Shown here in pieces: positions 12,090-23,569 of a stretch of DNA of 64,000 nt. Source of the stretch: Aquilaria yunnanensis (Eukaryota; Streptophyta; Magnoliopsida; Malvales; Thymelaeaceae). A model generated the notes under the pieces. It searched no databases. It saw nothing but the letters and a program-made list of their open reading frames with translations, and was not told the DNA's origin. The position numbers and the translations under genes are program-made. Position 1 is the first letter of the stretch; each line of letters begins with the position of its first letter. The DNA is taken from positions 89,569,501-89,633,500 of the forward strand of contig CM077595.1 of the NCBI GenBank assembly GCA_039654915.1, in the 5' to 3' direction.

Positions 12090-12990
12090 CTCTGTCCATC
12101 CCAAAAAGAATTATACATATTTTTTTTTTGTTGTCCAAAAAAAATTGATACGTTTCCCTTTTTAGTAAATTTTTTATGTTCAATTTTCTATTTTACCCTT
12201 ATATCTCACGCACGTATCTCTCCTCTCTCATCTCCTCAATCCGCCTCTTTCATCTTTCTTTTCAGACACAATCTCTTCATTTGTTATACCTAATTTTTCC
12301 CACATTTTCAATCTCCATGCTCGCCCAAATTCTTCCTACTTTAATCTATTCTCTCCAGCATCGACTCCCTCATTTTTTCCTTCCAGTTAAAGCTTTGATT
12401 TCTAGCAAACATAGTTCCAGGGACACCAAGGACTACTATTCTGATTATGATAAGGATTCAAGCTTCAAGGAAAAGGAGAGGGACAAGGAGAAAGAGAGCG
12501 ACTTTGGAGATAAGAGAAATTCAGGCTCGATAATCTACAGGGAAAGAGGATGTTGGAAAATGAATTTACCATCTTCGATGGTTGTTCGGTGGAATTGAAG
12601 AAGAAAGCTTCAAAATTTCCTCTGGATTTGGGCTTATTTCCAATCCCCACATCAAGGCTTCAGCGAGCCTAAAGTCGGCAATAGTAGCAGCAGCAGTGAT
12701 TCAAGGTTGATTTGCAACAATGACAACAATTAGATTCAATTCAGTGGTGAAGATCAGTTGGGAAATATTGATGAAGATCGATTGGGTGACAGAGTAAACG
12801 ACAGAGATGCAAATGGAAGTGGCAGAGCAAAAGGCGATATGCGAATGGAAGAGACAGAGATAGAAGTTTTTGGGAAGATTAGGGCAAAACCAAACAAATG
12901 GGAAAAAGGAGTTGACACCTTAAAAATTGTGCCTGGGAAAATGCTTCAATTAAAATGAGATAGCAATTAAAATGAGATAGAGATAGTATT
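12090..12990. other. Coding-like fragment of unknown origin
   Basis: A 140-codon plus-strand frame at 12176-12598 and a 66-codon frame at 12758-12958 have more balanced composition than the flanks. The first ends in a charged stretch (DYYSDYDKDSSFKEKERDKE). A neighbouring frame reads EFTIFDGCSVELKKKASKFP (about 12562-12620) before a stop. This looks like a decayed fragment of a host coding sequence. I do not recognise the family. The outer sequences are weakly MITE-like (CTCTGTCCATCCC on the left, AAATGAGATAGAGATAG on the right), so it could have been captured by a small element. Confidence 0.35.
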
Positions 12991-13243
12991 TTTTAGCTAG
13001 GTACTCAAGTCAAAGACCAGATTGAATTGAATTTGTATTACTACATTAGTGGGCAACAAATCTCAAACCAATTCCTCGGTGCAAGTATGCATTGTTTGGC
13101 TTAACTAATTTCTGGCTATCTCTCTCTTTTTTTTTTTATTTAAAATATAGGAAAAGATATTTATGATAATTTGTAAAAGATTTGTCACTTGCATGTTTCT
13201 TGAAACTTAGAGGGTATCGATGCACATTTTGACATTTTCTTTA

Positions 13244-13697
13244 GGAAAAATTACAAAACCCCTCTATAGTTTAGTCTAACCTATATTTTATCTCTTCTAA
13301 TTTTAGAAACTTATACTTTACGTCAAGTTTTCTTTATAGTGTCTGATAACAACTTTTAAAACCTTAATTTAAACTATCTGATAACTATATTTCAGCTATT
13401 TTAAGATTTTTAATATTTTTTTTATGGCTAACCAATCTTTAAATAAATACTAATATGTATTTACAGAGAGAAAAATGTATTTACAGAAAGAAAAAATTAA
13501 TAATTTAATATGTATATTAATTATAAAAAATATTATACATATTGAGATTACTAAAAGATACTATTATATAGTTTAAATACAGTTTCAAAAATTATTATAA
13601 AATAATATAAAAATATAATTTCAAAACATATATTTTTAAAATTAAATAGATAGACTGTAAATTATGATAAATATCAAGGGCAATTATAAGTTACCGT
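13244..13697. repeat. Possible Mutator-like MITE
   Basis: The left end GGAAAAATTACAAAACCCCT and the right end in reverse complement (GGTAACTTATAATTGCCCTT) are related. The inner parts CTATAGTTTAGTCTA and its counterpart also pair. These ends resemble the GGGTAAATTACA ends common in plant Mutator-like MITEs. The flanks TTTTCTTTA and TTTTCTAT are similar but not identical, so the boundaries are uncertain. Confidence 0.4.
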
Positions 13698-13856
13698 TTT
13701 CTATCACTTCACTGAGCACCTGGAGGAGGGGGATTTCAAACCTGAGCTTTAATTGCCCGGAAGCCGGAACAAGCATTCTGTTGACCAATAAACTTTGATG
13801 TGGGGACCTTACTATTCTTAATTGCTTATAGTGTGTTATTTACTTTATAAGAATTA

Positions 13857-14070
13857 CTCTTTTCATCTTATTCTTTGCCCATTTTAGTTTTTTATTTAAG
13901 TTTAATTTAAATTTATTTATATTAATATTTGTTAAAATATTATATTTTAAAAATATAAGACTTATAGTTTTTTAATATAATTTTTTAAAAAAATTTAATA
14001 AATATTAATATAAATAAATTTAAGTTAAACTTTAAAAAAAAAGAACTAAAATGATAAAAAGAATTTGGAG
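13857..14070. repeat. Stowaway-like MITE
   Basis: A 214-bp AT-rich fold-back element between TA dinucleotides (13855-13856 and 14071-14072). It starts CTCTTTTCATCTTATTCTTT and ends AAAGAATTTGGAG; the inner CATTTTAGTT pairs with AACTAAAATG. Confidence 0.7.
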
Positions 14071-14737
14071 TAGGATTAGTATAATATAATGCACTCAAAT
14101 AAACAAAAAATGTTATCGTCAATATTTGTTTTTGTTTTTACTATACATTGATTGTCTGTTTTCCTCATGAATTCTGGCCTCGGACTCTATGGAAAAGACG
14201 ACATCTCGATCATGTAAAATCAAAGATCAATTACGGGACTTTTTCTGTGTAAAGCGGAGTTGGGTTACAGATTCTCCAACTTTTTAGAATTTGAAGGTGT
14301 GCCGAAATAGAGCTAATTTAATTCATAGGTAAATGGCCACACCCCGTTCGCTTTAAATCCATTATATTTGATTTATGTGCGTAACTTTTAGACTTTAATT
14401 TGATGTCCCGTTCATTACCACAAAAAATTTGATTTTTTTGGTTAAATGCGGATCATAAACACTGGCCAGCATATCTAAGAACATATCTAAATAAGATTCT
14501 GTTTCTACAAGCTCGGCAATTGGGGGTTTTCAAAGTGGGGTTTTATTTATTTATTTATTTTAATTTGTCTTCTTTTTTTTTTTTTAATTTTTCAAGCACG
14601 AAACGAAGAAACATGCTATAATTCATAATTTAAACACTTGAGATGGTCATTGAATTGAGGGGTTTACTGATATTTCGTAGTAAGATGTTGAAATCTTACG
14701 AGGCACTAACTTTAAATGTTTTTTTATATATTAAGTA

Positions 14738-14978
14738 CTCATTCTATCCTAAATTCTTTATATCGTTCACTTTTTAACAATTAATTTATAATTTTTTATA
14801 TTTAGTATTTTAACATAAAGATTTTAAAAAAAATCTTTATATATGAATGATAAATTAAGATCTATAGTTTTTAAATATATATTTTTAAAAAATTTTAAAT
14901 AAATAATAATATAAATAAATTCAAGTCAAACTAGTTAAAAAAATTAAATTGAGTAAAAAAAAAGTGTAACAGAAGAAG
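14738..14978. repeat. Stowaway-like MITE
   Basis: A 241-bp AT-rich fold-back element with TA at both edges. It starts CTCATTCTATCCTAAATTC and ends AAGTGTAACAGAAGAAG. The internal arms (AACAATTAATTTATAATTTT and counterpart) resemble those at 13857-14070 and 55032-55269. Confidence 0.7.
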
Positions 14979-15181
14979 TATTATATAAGTGTAAAATAAA
15001 AAAATATTCTAGTATTACAAGTTAGAGAAAAAGATGTGTCAATTTTTTTAAAATTAAAATAACAATCAAACCAGTTGATATACCAGTACTACATGTTAGG
15101 AAATGATGTATATTAGTTTTTTTTAAAAAAAAATTGAAATGACAACTAAACTAGTTTTATTGCAGCATAATATATCGGATG

Positions 15182-15256
15182 AGAAGATTAATGTTCAAAC
15201 TCTAAATTTCTCTTGTATCCACTCTAACAACTTAACCATTACGCCAAGGGTGAGGA
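15182..15256 (-). repeat. Possible tRNA-derived SINE head
   Basis: The minus strand reads TTGGCGTAATGGTTAAGTTG, close to a tRNA-type A box. About 35 bases later comes GAGTTTGAACATT, a weak B box. No folded tRNA body is present, so a decayed SINE head is more likely than a tRNA gene. Confidence 0.3.
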
Positions 15257-15649
15257 TAACTTTAAATTTTGAGTTGGGATGAATCATGCAGGATTGAAGG
15301 ATTTTTCTCATTTTCTTTTTCTCTGTTCTGTTCTTTCTTTTTTCCCCCTCATTGTGGCATTTCTAATCCTAATCCTATTGGGCAAGCGACAGGGGGAAAG
15401 CCGAAGCTTTGACCGGTCAGTTGTCAGGTATGGCGGTAACAAGAGCAAAAATCACCTTTTTTTAACAGATGGGAATCTTTAAAATTCCACAATCACCGAG
15501 ACAACATCTAAAAGCAAAGGGAATTAGAACATCTAAACCGACAACATTCCGGTCAGCTTTGCTATGATTAGATTACAGAGTACAAAAGTTACAGCTAATC
15601 AATGTCCTAATATTCTACCATACTTACAATACTAGTCATATCTATTGAT

Positions 15650-16435
15650 CAATTACAAAAAATAAAAAAGAAAACCCCCCTAATTTTGCCCCCAATCTAC
15701 ACCTGCATTTTTTAATTTGGAATACATACACTTTACCCCTTAAATGTTAAATGCCTATTGAGATAAAAAAAAATGGAAAAGTTGTATTTGCCCACATGCC
15801 TTTTTCACTCAAAATGTTGCCCACCTAAACTTTCGCATCTAACGACCCAGCCCTCTTCCTTGCCTTCTTCACCCTCGCATTCTCCCTCTCTCAATGTCTC
15901 TAGCCACTGTCGTCAGTGGACCCTTCAATCGCTCATTCTCCCTTTTGTCACACAACCATTGCTATTTCTTATGTCCTCGCCCAGCGAGAAAGAACTTTAA
16001 TGGGTGGAGAAAAAAGGTAAAAATTTTCAATCAAATAATAAAAAACAGAAGATGTTAAAAGTACATACAAAAATAAATAAACAATAAATAAATTTTGAAG
16101 AATTTTGAAATAGCTTAAATATAGATGAGAGCCGGATTATAAATATTTAGGATTTTAAATTTTTTTAGTAGAAATACAAATGAAAAATTATAAATTTAGC
16201 CAATTTGATATTAAATTTCGTATTTGATTAGGGGTTAATCAGAACATTATAAGAAATGGTTTAAACAGAACAATTCCGAAACTAAGAAGCCAATCGATGC
16301 TTTTGTGCCAACAATATTAATGGGCAAAGTGATGGAGTTGATGGTAATTGGTAAATGGGAGCAAGTGTAGGTATCCCAAAATAAAGGGTGTAAGTGTAGG
16401 TTAGGGTAAACATAGTACACTTTCAGTAAATTTCC
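15650..16435. repeat. Possible inverted-repeat element with unknown filler
   Basis: The left block AATCTACACCTGCATTTTTT, then GGAATACATACACTTTACCC (about 15695-15740), is related to the reverse complement of 16345-16410 (AACCTACACTTACACCCTTT, then GGGATACCTACACTTGCTCC). The core includes a C-rich 75-codon frame (15773-16000) of no recognised family. Exact ends and target duplication were not found. Confidence 0.35.
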
Positions 16436-17099
16436 CCAAACAGCTATTGGCTGTAACAATAACAACGCCTCATTTCATTGCATGGAAAACTGCGCCTCAT
16501 TGATAGTGGAAACAAACAAAAGAACTTAGAACTTTTATTGTAGCCAATCAAAGGTTTTAACTATTTGATTTGGCAGATTATGAGTTCAAACTTATTGATA
16601 CAGAATTGAAAAATTAAAAACAGTAAATTTAATATATATATATATATATATCCTATTCTTTTTCATGATGAAAATTTTCTATCTTTGGTTGTGATTGTAT
16701 CCCAACCTTTTGGAGTTTTCCATGGAAACTAATCAATCTCTCTATCACCACTCCCAAGTAGATTAGTTGCACGTTTTCTTTATTCGAAAATTGGAGAAAT
16801 GGAGAGGAGCAACAGGAAAATCAACAAATAAACAAGAATGTAGGTTTAAGGCTTAACAGTGTGCGTGTTAAATATGTTGCAATGCTATTTATTTATCCCT
16901 ATACTTTTAGGATTCTTGTCAATTTTCTTCAAGAATTCGTAAGGGTTGCAATCAAAAGCGCCCAAGGGATACGTAGTGAAGTGTTACCCCCAGATCGTGA
17001 AGTGGCCGGTTGCAGGTGGATTAATTATCTCGTATTTTGGCTACTATAACTCGCAAACATTCGACAAACGTAAGCTTTTGTTCTACATTTAGAGTGGTT
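16436..17099. other. Intergenic DNA
   Basis: No gene is recognised. A (TA)n tract lies at 16632-16651. The 62-codon frame at 16861-17049 has no recognised relatives. Confidence 0.3.
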
Positions 17100-17520
17100 T
17101 TGGCTCAAAAATTATAAAAATTTTTGGAAAGTAGATTGTAGAAAAATAAAATTCACTGAAAGTAAGAATTTATAAAATTGCAACCCTAACCTTCTTATGC
17201 TTGTTTAACATCTCACAAAGTATAAAGATTTTTAACTTTCTCACGTTTAGTTCAAGTATTCTGCATCTTTCTTCAAACACTGAGCATGAATGTAACTTTT
17301 TGAACTTCAATAGTGTGTTTGCAAATTCTAAATAAATGGGGACTAAATGTGTGCTTTTCATGGACTATTTTGTTTATTTTTCAAGGTTCAAGGACCAAAA
17401 ATTGTGATCTTTAGGGATTACTTTATAAATTTTCAAAATTTTAGGAACTGCACTATTAAGTATTCAAAAGTTCACGGGTTATGTTATATTTCCCAACATA
17501 ATTACCTTGTGGATTCTGAC
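17100..17520. repeat. Second copy of the dispersed repeat at 4980-5460
   Basis: It shares the order of blocks with 4980-5460: GTAAGAATT, CCTAACCTTCTT, a GTTTAGTTCAAGTATT / GTTTGGTTGAGGTATT block, then GACTAAATGTG and a later GGTTCAAGG / GGTTCAAAGG. No coding potential was seen and I cannot assign it to a class. Confidence 0.45.
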
Positions 17521-19077
17521 TATACCTGACTGATAATTAAGAGAATGAATGGTGCAAAATTGTGAATGATGATTTGCTCGAGAGTGGGAATAATGTATAA
17601 TTTTTCTCCAAGTTGAACCAAACGTAGGATTATTAAGAGTTTATCACTCTGGATTGGACCCTCCTTTTCTGTCGGGCCTGGAGAAATGGATCATCTCCTG
17701 ATCGAGCCTTCCTGGGCCAACCCAGGTCTATTGGGTCTAGAAGACTAGCAAGCCTATGCCGCACCGCAAGCGCCTTCAGTTTGAATTGGCGGAATCTTGC
17801 GCCCACTCGATTTCCCCTGCCATACAATTTTTTCTTTTTCTTCTCTCTTCGTGCATAAATGCTAACACATGAACCACGCTGAATTAGGCTTCCTTCTGTA
17901 ACGGCTGCGTCGACGACTGATGGGTTTTCTTGAAATATAAGGTAGATTGTTTGTACTGCATTAATGGGCTTTATTTTCATTAATGGACATTTATATCTCA
18001 GTATTAATTTGTTTCTCCAGTTGGCCGCTGCAAACTTTTATTTCAACTTTCTTTCATTGGCTTTTACAAGTCCACGTTAGAATTGGTTGCTGTTAAATAT
18101 AACGCGATTTTCTTTTACACGTGACACCAGTTTTTTAATTCCTCCCATGATAAGTGAGCCTTACGCTAGTTTATGAAGGCAATAATTGCAAGTTCATGAT
18201 CAAATAGATTAATTCTTCTGATTGAATAGAGCTATCACATGTAATAGCTAAGCTTGATTAAGCTTGCTTGGGAAACAAGAAACATAACAAAAAATAGACT
18301 AAGAAAGGTCTGGCTTTAATTAAGTTAGATCGCATTAATGGATGTGATATATTTATGATGTAAAGCTACAATCAACTGTTTTGTCAATCTATGTGAGATT
18401 TAATTAATTATAATCTTTACAGGGACGAAGTCAAGTAAATATTTATTGATCTATGTCAGACTCAAGCTTTCCCTCACCATGTTTCTCCTCAAGCATTAAA
18501 AGTAATAAAACTCCTTGTCGTCATGTAACTATCACAACAGTCGGCATACGTTTTACGACTTTGAACATAGAACGAAAATCAACTCCGGCCGTTAAAAGTT
18601 TATTTGTCAAAATTCTTTGTTAGAAGTAAGGTATTGATGTATATTAGTAAAGAATGTCGTTACGGAACCTTAACCTAGTTGCCCCACCACCCTTATCCCC
18701 ATCTCTCAAAAAAGTCTCTTCAACCTTGGCTTAATTGGCCGGTTGATTTTCCAGCCAGATTTGACCATTCTTTTTAAAGTTTTATATTAGTTCTTCAACT
18801 AATCAACATGGCCAATAGGGTTTTCTCTTTATTTTTATCAGATTCAGTTTTCTTCTCCTTAATAAACTAGAAGACATAGCTATATACTGAAAAGGTGAAA
18901 ATCAAGAGTTCCACTTGATGGGGTCGATCGATCTGCTCTCTTATAGTAGATCGGGAGTTAGCATTTGTTAGTCCAAATATTATGCTAGGCATGTGTCTCT
19001 TAGTTTTGAAGGTTTTTTCTATCAGTTTGTAGGTTTAAATATCGGATATATCATATATTCTCTATAATTTTTCTCTT
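17521..19077. other. Intergenic DNA
   Basis: A 115-codon minus-strand frame at 17633-17980 is the longest here. Its composition is basic and low-complexity in part, and I recognise no family. The rest is AT-rich with no recognised gene or element. Confidence 0.35.
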
Positions 19078-19175
19078 TAACACTACTAGAAAAACCGCAT
19101 TTAGCGACGGTTTAATTAGCGACGGCTAAAAACAGTCACAAATTAACGACGGCAAATAGTCACTAAAAGTCCGGT

Positions 19176-20192
19176 GAAAGTTTAGCGACAGTTGAAAGTC
19201 GCTAATTTTTAGCGACGGCAAGTTAGCGAAGGTAGGTAGTCGCTTTCGCTAAATTAGCGAAGGCAGGTAGTCGCTAAAATTAGCGACGGCTTGCCTTCGC
19301 TAATGTCGCTAAAACTATTAACCGTCGCTAATTGGCTTTAAACGGTTCCAAAATTACATACAGCTTATCCTTAGTAATATTCCAAAGACTAGCGATGACT
19401 AATTATGACTGGCTTTTTATGAGATTGTTCATTTTCTTTTTTTTTCATTTGTTTTGATAATGAAAGTTTAGCGACGGTTGAAAGTCGCTAATTTTTAGCG
19501 ACGGCAAGTTAGCGAAGGCAGGTAGTCGCTAAAATTAGCGACGTCTTGCCGTCGCTAATTAGCGAAGGCAAACCGGCACTAAAAATTAACGACGGTTTGC
19601 CTTCGCCAATTTAGTAGTCGCTAAAATTAGCAACGGCTTGCCTTCGCTAAATTAGCGAAGGCAGGTAGTCGCTAAAATTAGCGACGACTTGCCTTCGCTA
19701 ATGTCGCTAAAACTATTAACCGTCGCTAATTGGCTTTAAGTGGTTCAAAAATTACATACAGCTTATCCTTGGTAATATTCCAAAGACTAGCGATGACTAA
19801 TTATGACTGGCTTTTTATGAGATTGTTCATTCTCCTTTTTTTTTTTCATTTGTTTTGATAATGAAAGTTAGCGACGGTTGAAAGTCGCTAATTTTTAGCG
19901 ACGTCAATTAGCGAAGGCAGATAGTCGCTAAATTAGCGAAGGCAAGACGTCGCTAATTTTAGCGACGTCTTGCCTTAGCGAAGGCATGTAGTCGCTAATT
20001 TTAGCGACGTCTTGCCTTCGCTAAGGTTGTCGCTAAATTAGCGACTACCTGCCTTCGCTAATATCGCTAAAACTATTAACCGTCGCTAATTGGCTTTAAG
20101 AGGTTCAAAAATTACATACAGCTTATCCTTGGTAATATTCCAAATACTAGCGATGACTAATTATGCCTGGTTTTTTATGAAATTGTTCATTC
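19176..20192. repeat. Three tandem subterminal units of about 360-400 bp
   Basis: Each unit has an AGCGACGG-rich half full of short inverted repeats (for example AGCGAAGGCAGGTAGTCGCT paired with GCCTTCGCTAA). A conserved half follows, starting ATTAACCGTCGCTAATTGGC and containing AAAATTACATACAGCTTATC. The conserved halves start at 19317, 19715 and 20075. The array forms the left subterminal region of the CACTA element and should fold into many hairpins. Confidence 0.85.
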
Positions 20193-20749
20193 TCCTCACT
20201 CGTATAGATCAGTTCCAACACTTTAGGATTTTTTTTAATTCAGATATATGGATCAATAGATCTATGTGTTTATTGAAAAAAAAATATATATTATAATTTA
20301 GGTTAACAAAATTATCTATCTCATTTATTTTTCTAGAAAAGAAAAAAAAGAAGTGAAAATCTCTTGAATTTAAATTGATTTTTGCCATGCCTTAGCAATA
20401 TTAAATTCTTGATCAATAAACATAATATTATTGTTTATGTTAAATTTGATTTAGTTATTGTTTATGTTAATTTTTTCACAATTTTGTTTCGTTATATGGG
20501 AGTAGCTTGTTAAATTTAATATTTACAAATTATAACTTGGGTAATTAGAATTTTAAATTTAATTAATTCAGCATACAAATCTCTAAATATTTTTATTAGT
20601 AATTAACAATAAATCTATTTAATGAAAATAAAATTAATGGACTATTGGTTTATTGTCACATTAGGCTTAACCATTTATTACTATTTTATAATCTCATTGT
20701 TGAGACTAGCGAAGGCTATTAGTCGCTGGTTCTAAGCGACACTCAGCCG

Positions 20750-21440
20750 TCACTATGCATTCACTTACATTCTCCTTTTACGCATACCCGTGTGTTCTCT
20801 ACTGTTTTCATCCTGTGCACTACTCTCCTAGTCTTCGCACTGACTAATCTTCTCCATTTCGAACCTCTGCTCCAAACTGCTCTGCCTCCCCTTCCCCAGC
20901 CTAAATCGCCAGCTCTGCTTGAAAGCCCCAATCTTTCAGGCCTCCTCTTTCGCAACCTCACAGACGCGACGCGAATCAGCCATAATTTAAAGAAATCTAT
21001 ATTCCTTGATCGGCGTGGGAATCTTAGCTGATACTTGTTTTCCCCTTCTTTATCGATTTTCCGGCGATTGTTTCTTTGTTTCTTGTTCTTTTCTTCCTCT
21101 TTTTTGTCCTTTGATCATAGGGTTTCTAGGCTCGGGTTCTGCGAGTTTGATGGAGGAGGATATAAACGTTGATCGATTCTGTATATGGTCTTTGGATCTG
21201 TCAGAAGTAAGACAATGTATGGATGGGTTTTTATATATGTCGAATAGCTTACCGTTTCTCCAATGTTTTTTATTTCATTGTTGTTCATTATCTCGTCTTA
21301 TTGAGATTCAATTTGGGTGAGAGGGTATGCTCTTTCCAATTGTCCTTCGGGTGTTCAAAGAGTAATTCATTAATTATCAGATGTGCTACAAGTTTTTGTT
21401 TCTGTCTTAGCTGTTACTAGATCTTTCTATGGCCAGTGGT
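20750..21440 (+). pseudogene. Captured 5'-like gene fragment, source unknown
   Basis: This segment is richer in C and T than its surroundings and looks like a promoter-proximal leader. A pyrimidine-rich stretch ends in an acceptor-like TTTGATCATAG (21110-21120). A frame from 21151 follows, starting MEEDINVDRFCIWSLDL and meeting a donor-like GAAGTAAG at about 21206. The 79-codon frame at 20792-21031 is Pro/Leu-rich with no recognised family. It lies upstream of the EFR3-like and NASP-like pieces in the same orientation and may be the 5' exon of either source gene or of a third one. Confidence 0.4.
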
Positions 21441-21937
21441 TTCCCTGTAAGGTTAATTTGTTTGTTCCTGATGCTTCACATTTTATGGGGAAAATGCATT
21501 CAAGTAGCAGTTTCTTTCTAAATTTGTGTATGATACTGAAAATTGGTGTTTATTGAACGAGATGATCTTGATTACTACATTTGTTTCTTGAGGATTACCT
21601 GACAGATTGATGGTGGATGCTAGAATGAACCCCAAGCAAATAAACTTTGGTGGGGTTAGCATTAGAGTCAGAGCATTGCCTTGTCGGGTGATTGTTATAA
21701 TTCCTTCTGTTTTGATATCATGCAGTTCACCTGTTAGCTCTGGTCCGTCTGTTGCATATGGACATCATAGAGACAGTAAGGAGATATAACAAAAATTTGT
21801 GAAGATATAACCACTTTTTTTTGTTATTTTTTGATACATCTATTTCATATAACAAAAAATTGTACAGATTTTACCTTAGCATCTACATGTTTTTGTTCTT
21901 GCAACTCGTCATTGCCATATTGTATTTTACATTGTAG

Positions 21938-22434
21938 GAACTGTACATCTTGAAGCTCACAAAGGATCAAATTCTGCAATTGTTGTCTGCTTTCTGGCTG
22001 CAAGCCACTCTTCCTGATAATTTGCCTTCCAATATAGAAGCTATATCACACTCTTTTATGCTGACACTCATTTCCTTGAGACTAAAGGTGACTTGGATGA
22101 CATCATTTAAGAACCTTTTAGCTCTTTGCATTGGTATGCTTCTCATACTTGAAACAGCATGAATTGAACATGATTTTTTTTGCTGGAATCTTTGTCTCGC
22201 ATAATAGAGCTGGTAGGGTCTCATTCACTATGTTTTCAGTGATAGGATTTGCTGAAAATCCTATTGGATAGAGCTTCTTATAATTTTTTTTGCATATGCA
22301 TTTCTTCATATTCTGCTTGTCTCCTAACAATTATTTCAATTGTGGTCAACAGAACCCCAATAACAACATTGTTGTCCGCTGCTTCCAGCTTCCCTGGTCT
22401 CTCATGAATATATCTCTGGATATTAACAATGGTA
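21938..22434 (+). pseudogene. Captured fragment of an EFR3/SRL2-like ARM-repeat gene
   Basis: Two exon-like blocks in order. The first (about 21938-22088) follows an acceptor-like CATTGTAG and encodes ELYILKLTKDQILQLLSAFW, then LPDNLPSNIEAISHSFMLTL, ending LRLK before GTGACT. The second (about 22353-22433) follows CAACAG and encodes NPNNNIVVRCFQLPWSLMNI and SLDINNG. This is the conserved stretch of plant EFR3-type (SEMI-ROLLED LEAF2-like) proteins, with the intron between LRLK and N-P. Those proteins are membrane-associated ARM-repeat scaffolds thought to help anchor a PI4-kinase complex. Only a small part of the gene is present. The family name is from memory of the motif. Confidence 0.65.
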
Positions 22435-22539
22435 TGAGGCAATTTTTTACGTTAAATAATTTCTGTTTATCTCTTTTTGGTTTAGAATTTTTTTTTATGG
22501 TAGCTACTTTGGGCAGGGAAGTTAACCTCTGCATGCCAG

Positions 22540-23352
22540 AGGTCAATTTTTGTACTATCACTGGGCATACTGATGACAATGACTCTGACCTTGATTTGGC
22601 GTGGAAAATGCTTGATGTTGCTAGGGTGATCTCTGAAAAACAACTTGTTGGTGATACAATGGAGAAGGTGGACATTTTATCGGCACTTGCAAAGGTGGCA
22701 TTAAAGAGAGGTTTGTGGATGTTTTTTCAATTTCTCTTTACCAGCAGAGAGCTTAGTTGCTTTTGGTAGTCAGCATTCTTAGGTGATTCTCATGGTTGTT
22801 TCCTTTCAGATCCATTCTTTCTCTTAATGTTGTTTTTTATTTATGATACCCTATAGAGGACATTGAGTCTTCACTTGGTGACTATCATACAGCTTTTGCC
22901 ATCTTGCTGAGGATTGTTGAACCAGATAGCAGATAGATAGCTGAACTGTATCCTTGAATATTTTTGTTATGTTCTATCTTATTATATGATCAACCTTTAT
23001 AGCTCCAGTCAGTACGTTTAGTTGCATGGTGTGTCTGTATGTTTGAAGCACGCACTGTCATTTTTCAAGGAAATATGTGTCTTCTCTAGATTATTTTAGA
23101 AGTATTTCATCCTTAACCATATACTTCAGAAATTTCAGAATATGCATGTCTCTAGAGCTTGGGTCTAAACCACTGGAAGCAATTTCGTATTGTCAAAATG
23201 CCATTTCAATTTGCAAGTCGAGGATGCAGAGGCTTACGAATGAAACCAAGAGCTCAGTGTCAGCCGCCTCTGCAGTTGATAATGATATCCAGCAGTCAAA
23301 CGATTCCGAGACTTCCAAATTAGGGGCAGATAGAGAAGCAGACTATTATTAA
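22540..23352 (+). pseudogene. Captured fragment of NASP histone-chaperone gene (SHNi-TPR)
   Basis: Three exon-like blocks. 22575-22711 encodes DSDLDLAWKMLDVARVISEK and then GDTMEKVDILSALAKVALKR. 22857-22936 encodes EDIESSLGDYHTAFAILLRI and VEPDSR, then a TAG stop before IAEL. 23127-23352 encodes NFRICMSLELGSKPLEAISY and CQNAISICKSRMQRLTNETK, then an acidic tail and a TAA stop. This is the TPR/SHNi-TPR core of plant NASP, which binds H3-H4 dimers. Introns are retained, so the piece was copied from DNA and not from mRNA. The in-frame TAG at 22937-22939 and the missing N- and C-terminal parts make a working chaperone unlikely. Confidence 0.8.
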
Positions 23353-23569
23353 GATTGTACATTTATGAAAATACATTCTGATACTGTATGCGTGTGTATG
23401 TGTAAAATATTTCAGATTAATGGGAATAACTTATGTTTATGATTTTCGGAAGTGTATGGTATTACTTTGGATTAATGGGAACTAGTTCTGTTTCTGGTTG
23501 TTGGAGTTGTATGGAATGGATGCGTATAGTGGAGGTTTGGTAACGGAATTGTGCTGGACAAGAGTTTTT

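Noticed and set aside
17633..17980. A 115-codon minus-strand frame
   Set aside because: I recognise no family, it has a Lys run, and no splice or promoter context is visible. It is left as unassigned DNA.
22290..22769. The 159-codon frame as a functional new gene
   Set aside because: It opens in intron-like sequence and spans a capture junction and unspliced intron text. Downstream NASP exons contain a stop. It is reported only as a finding.
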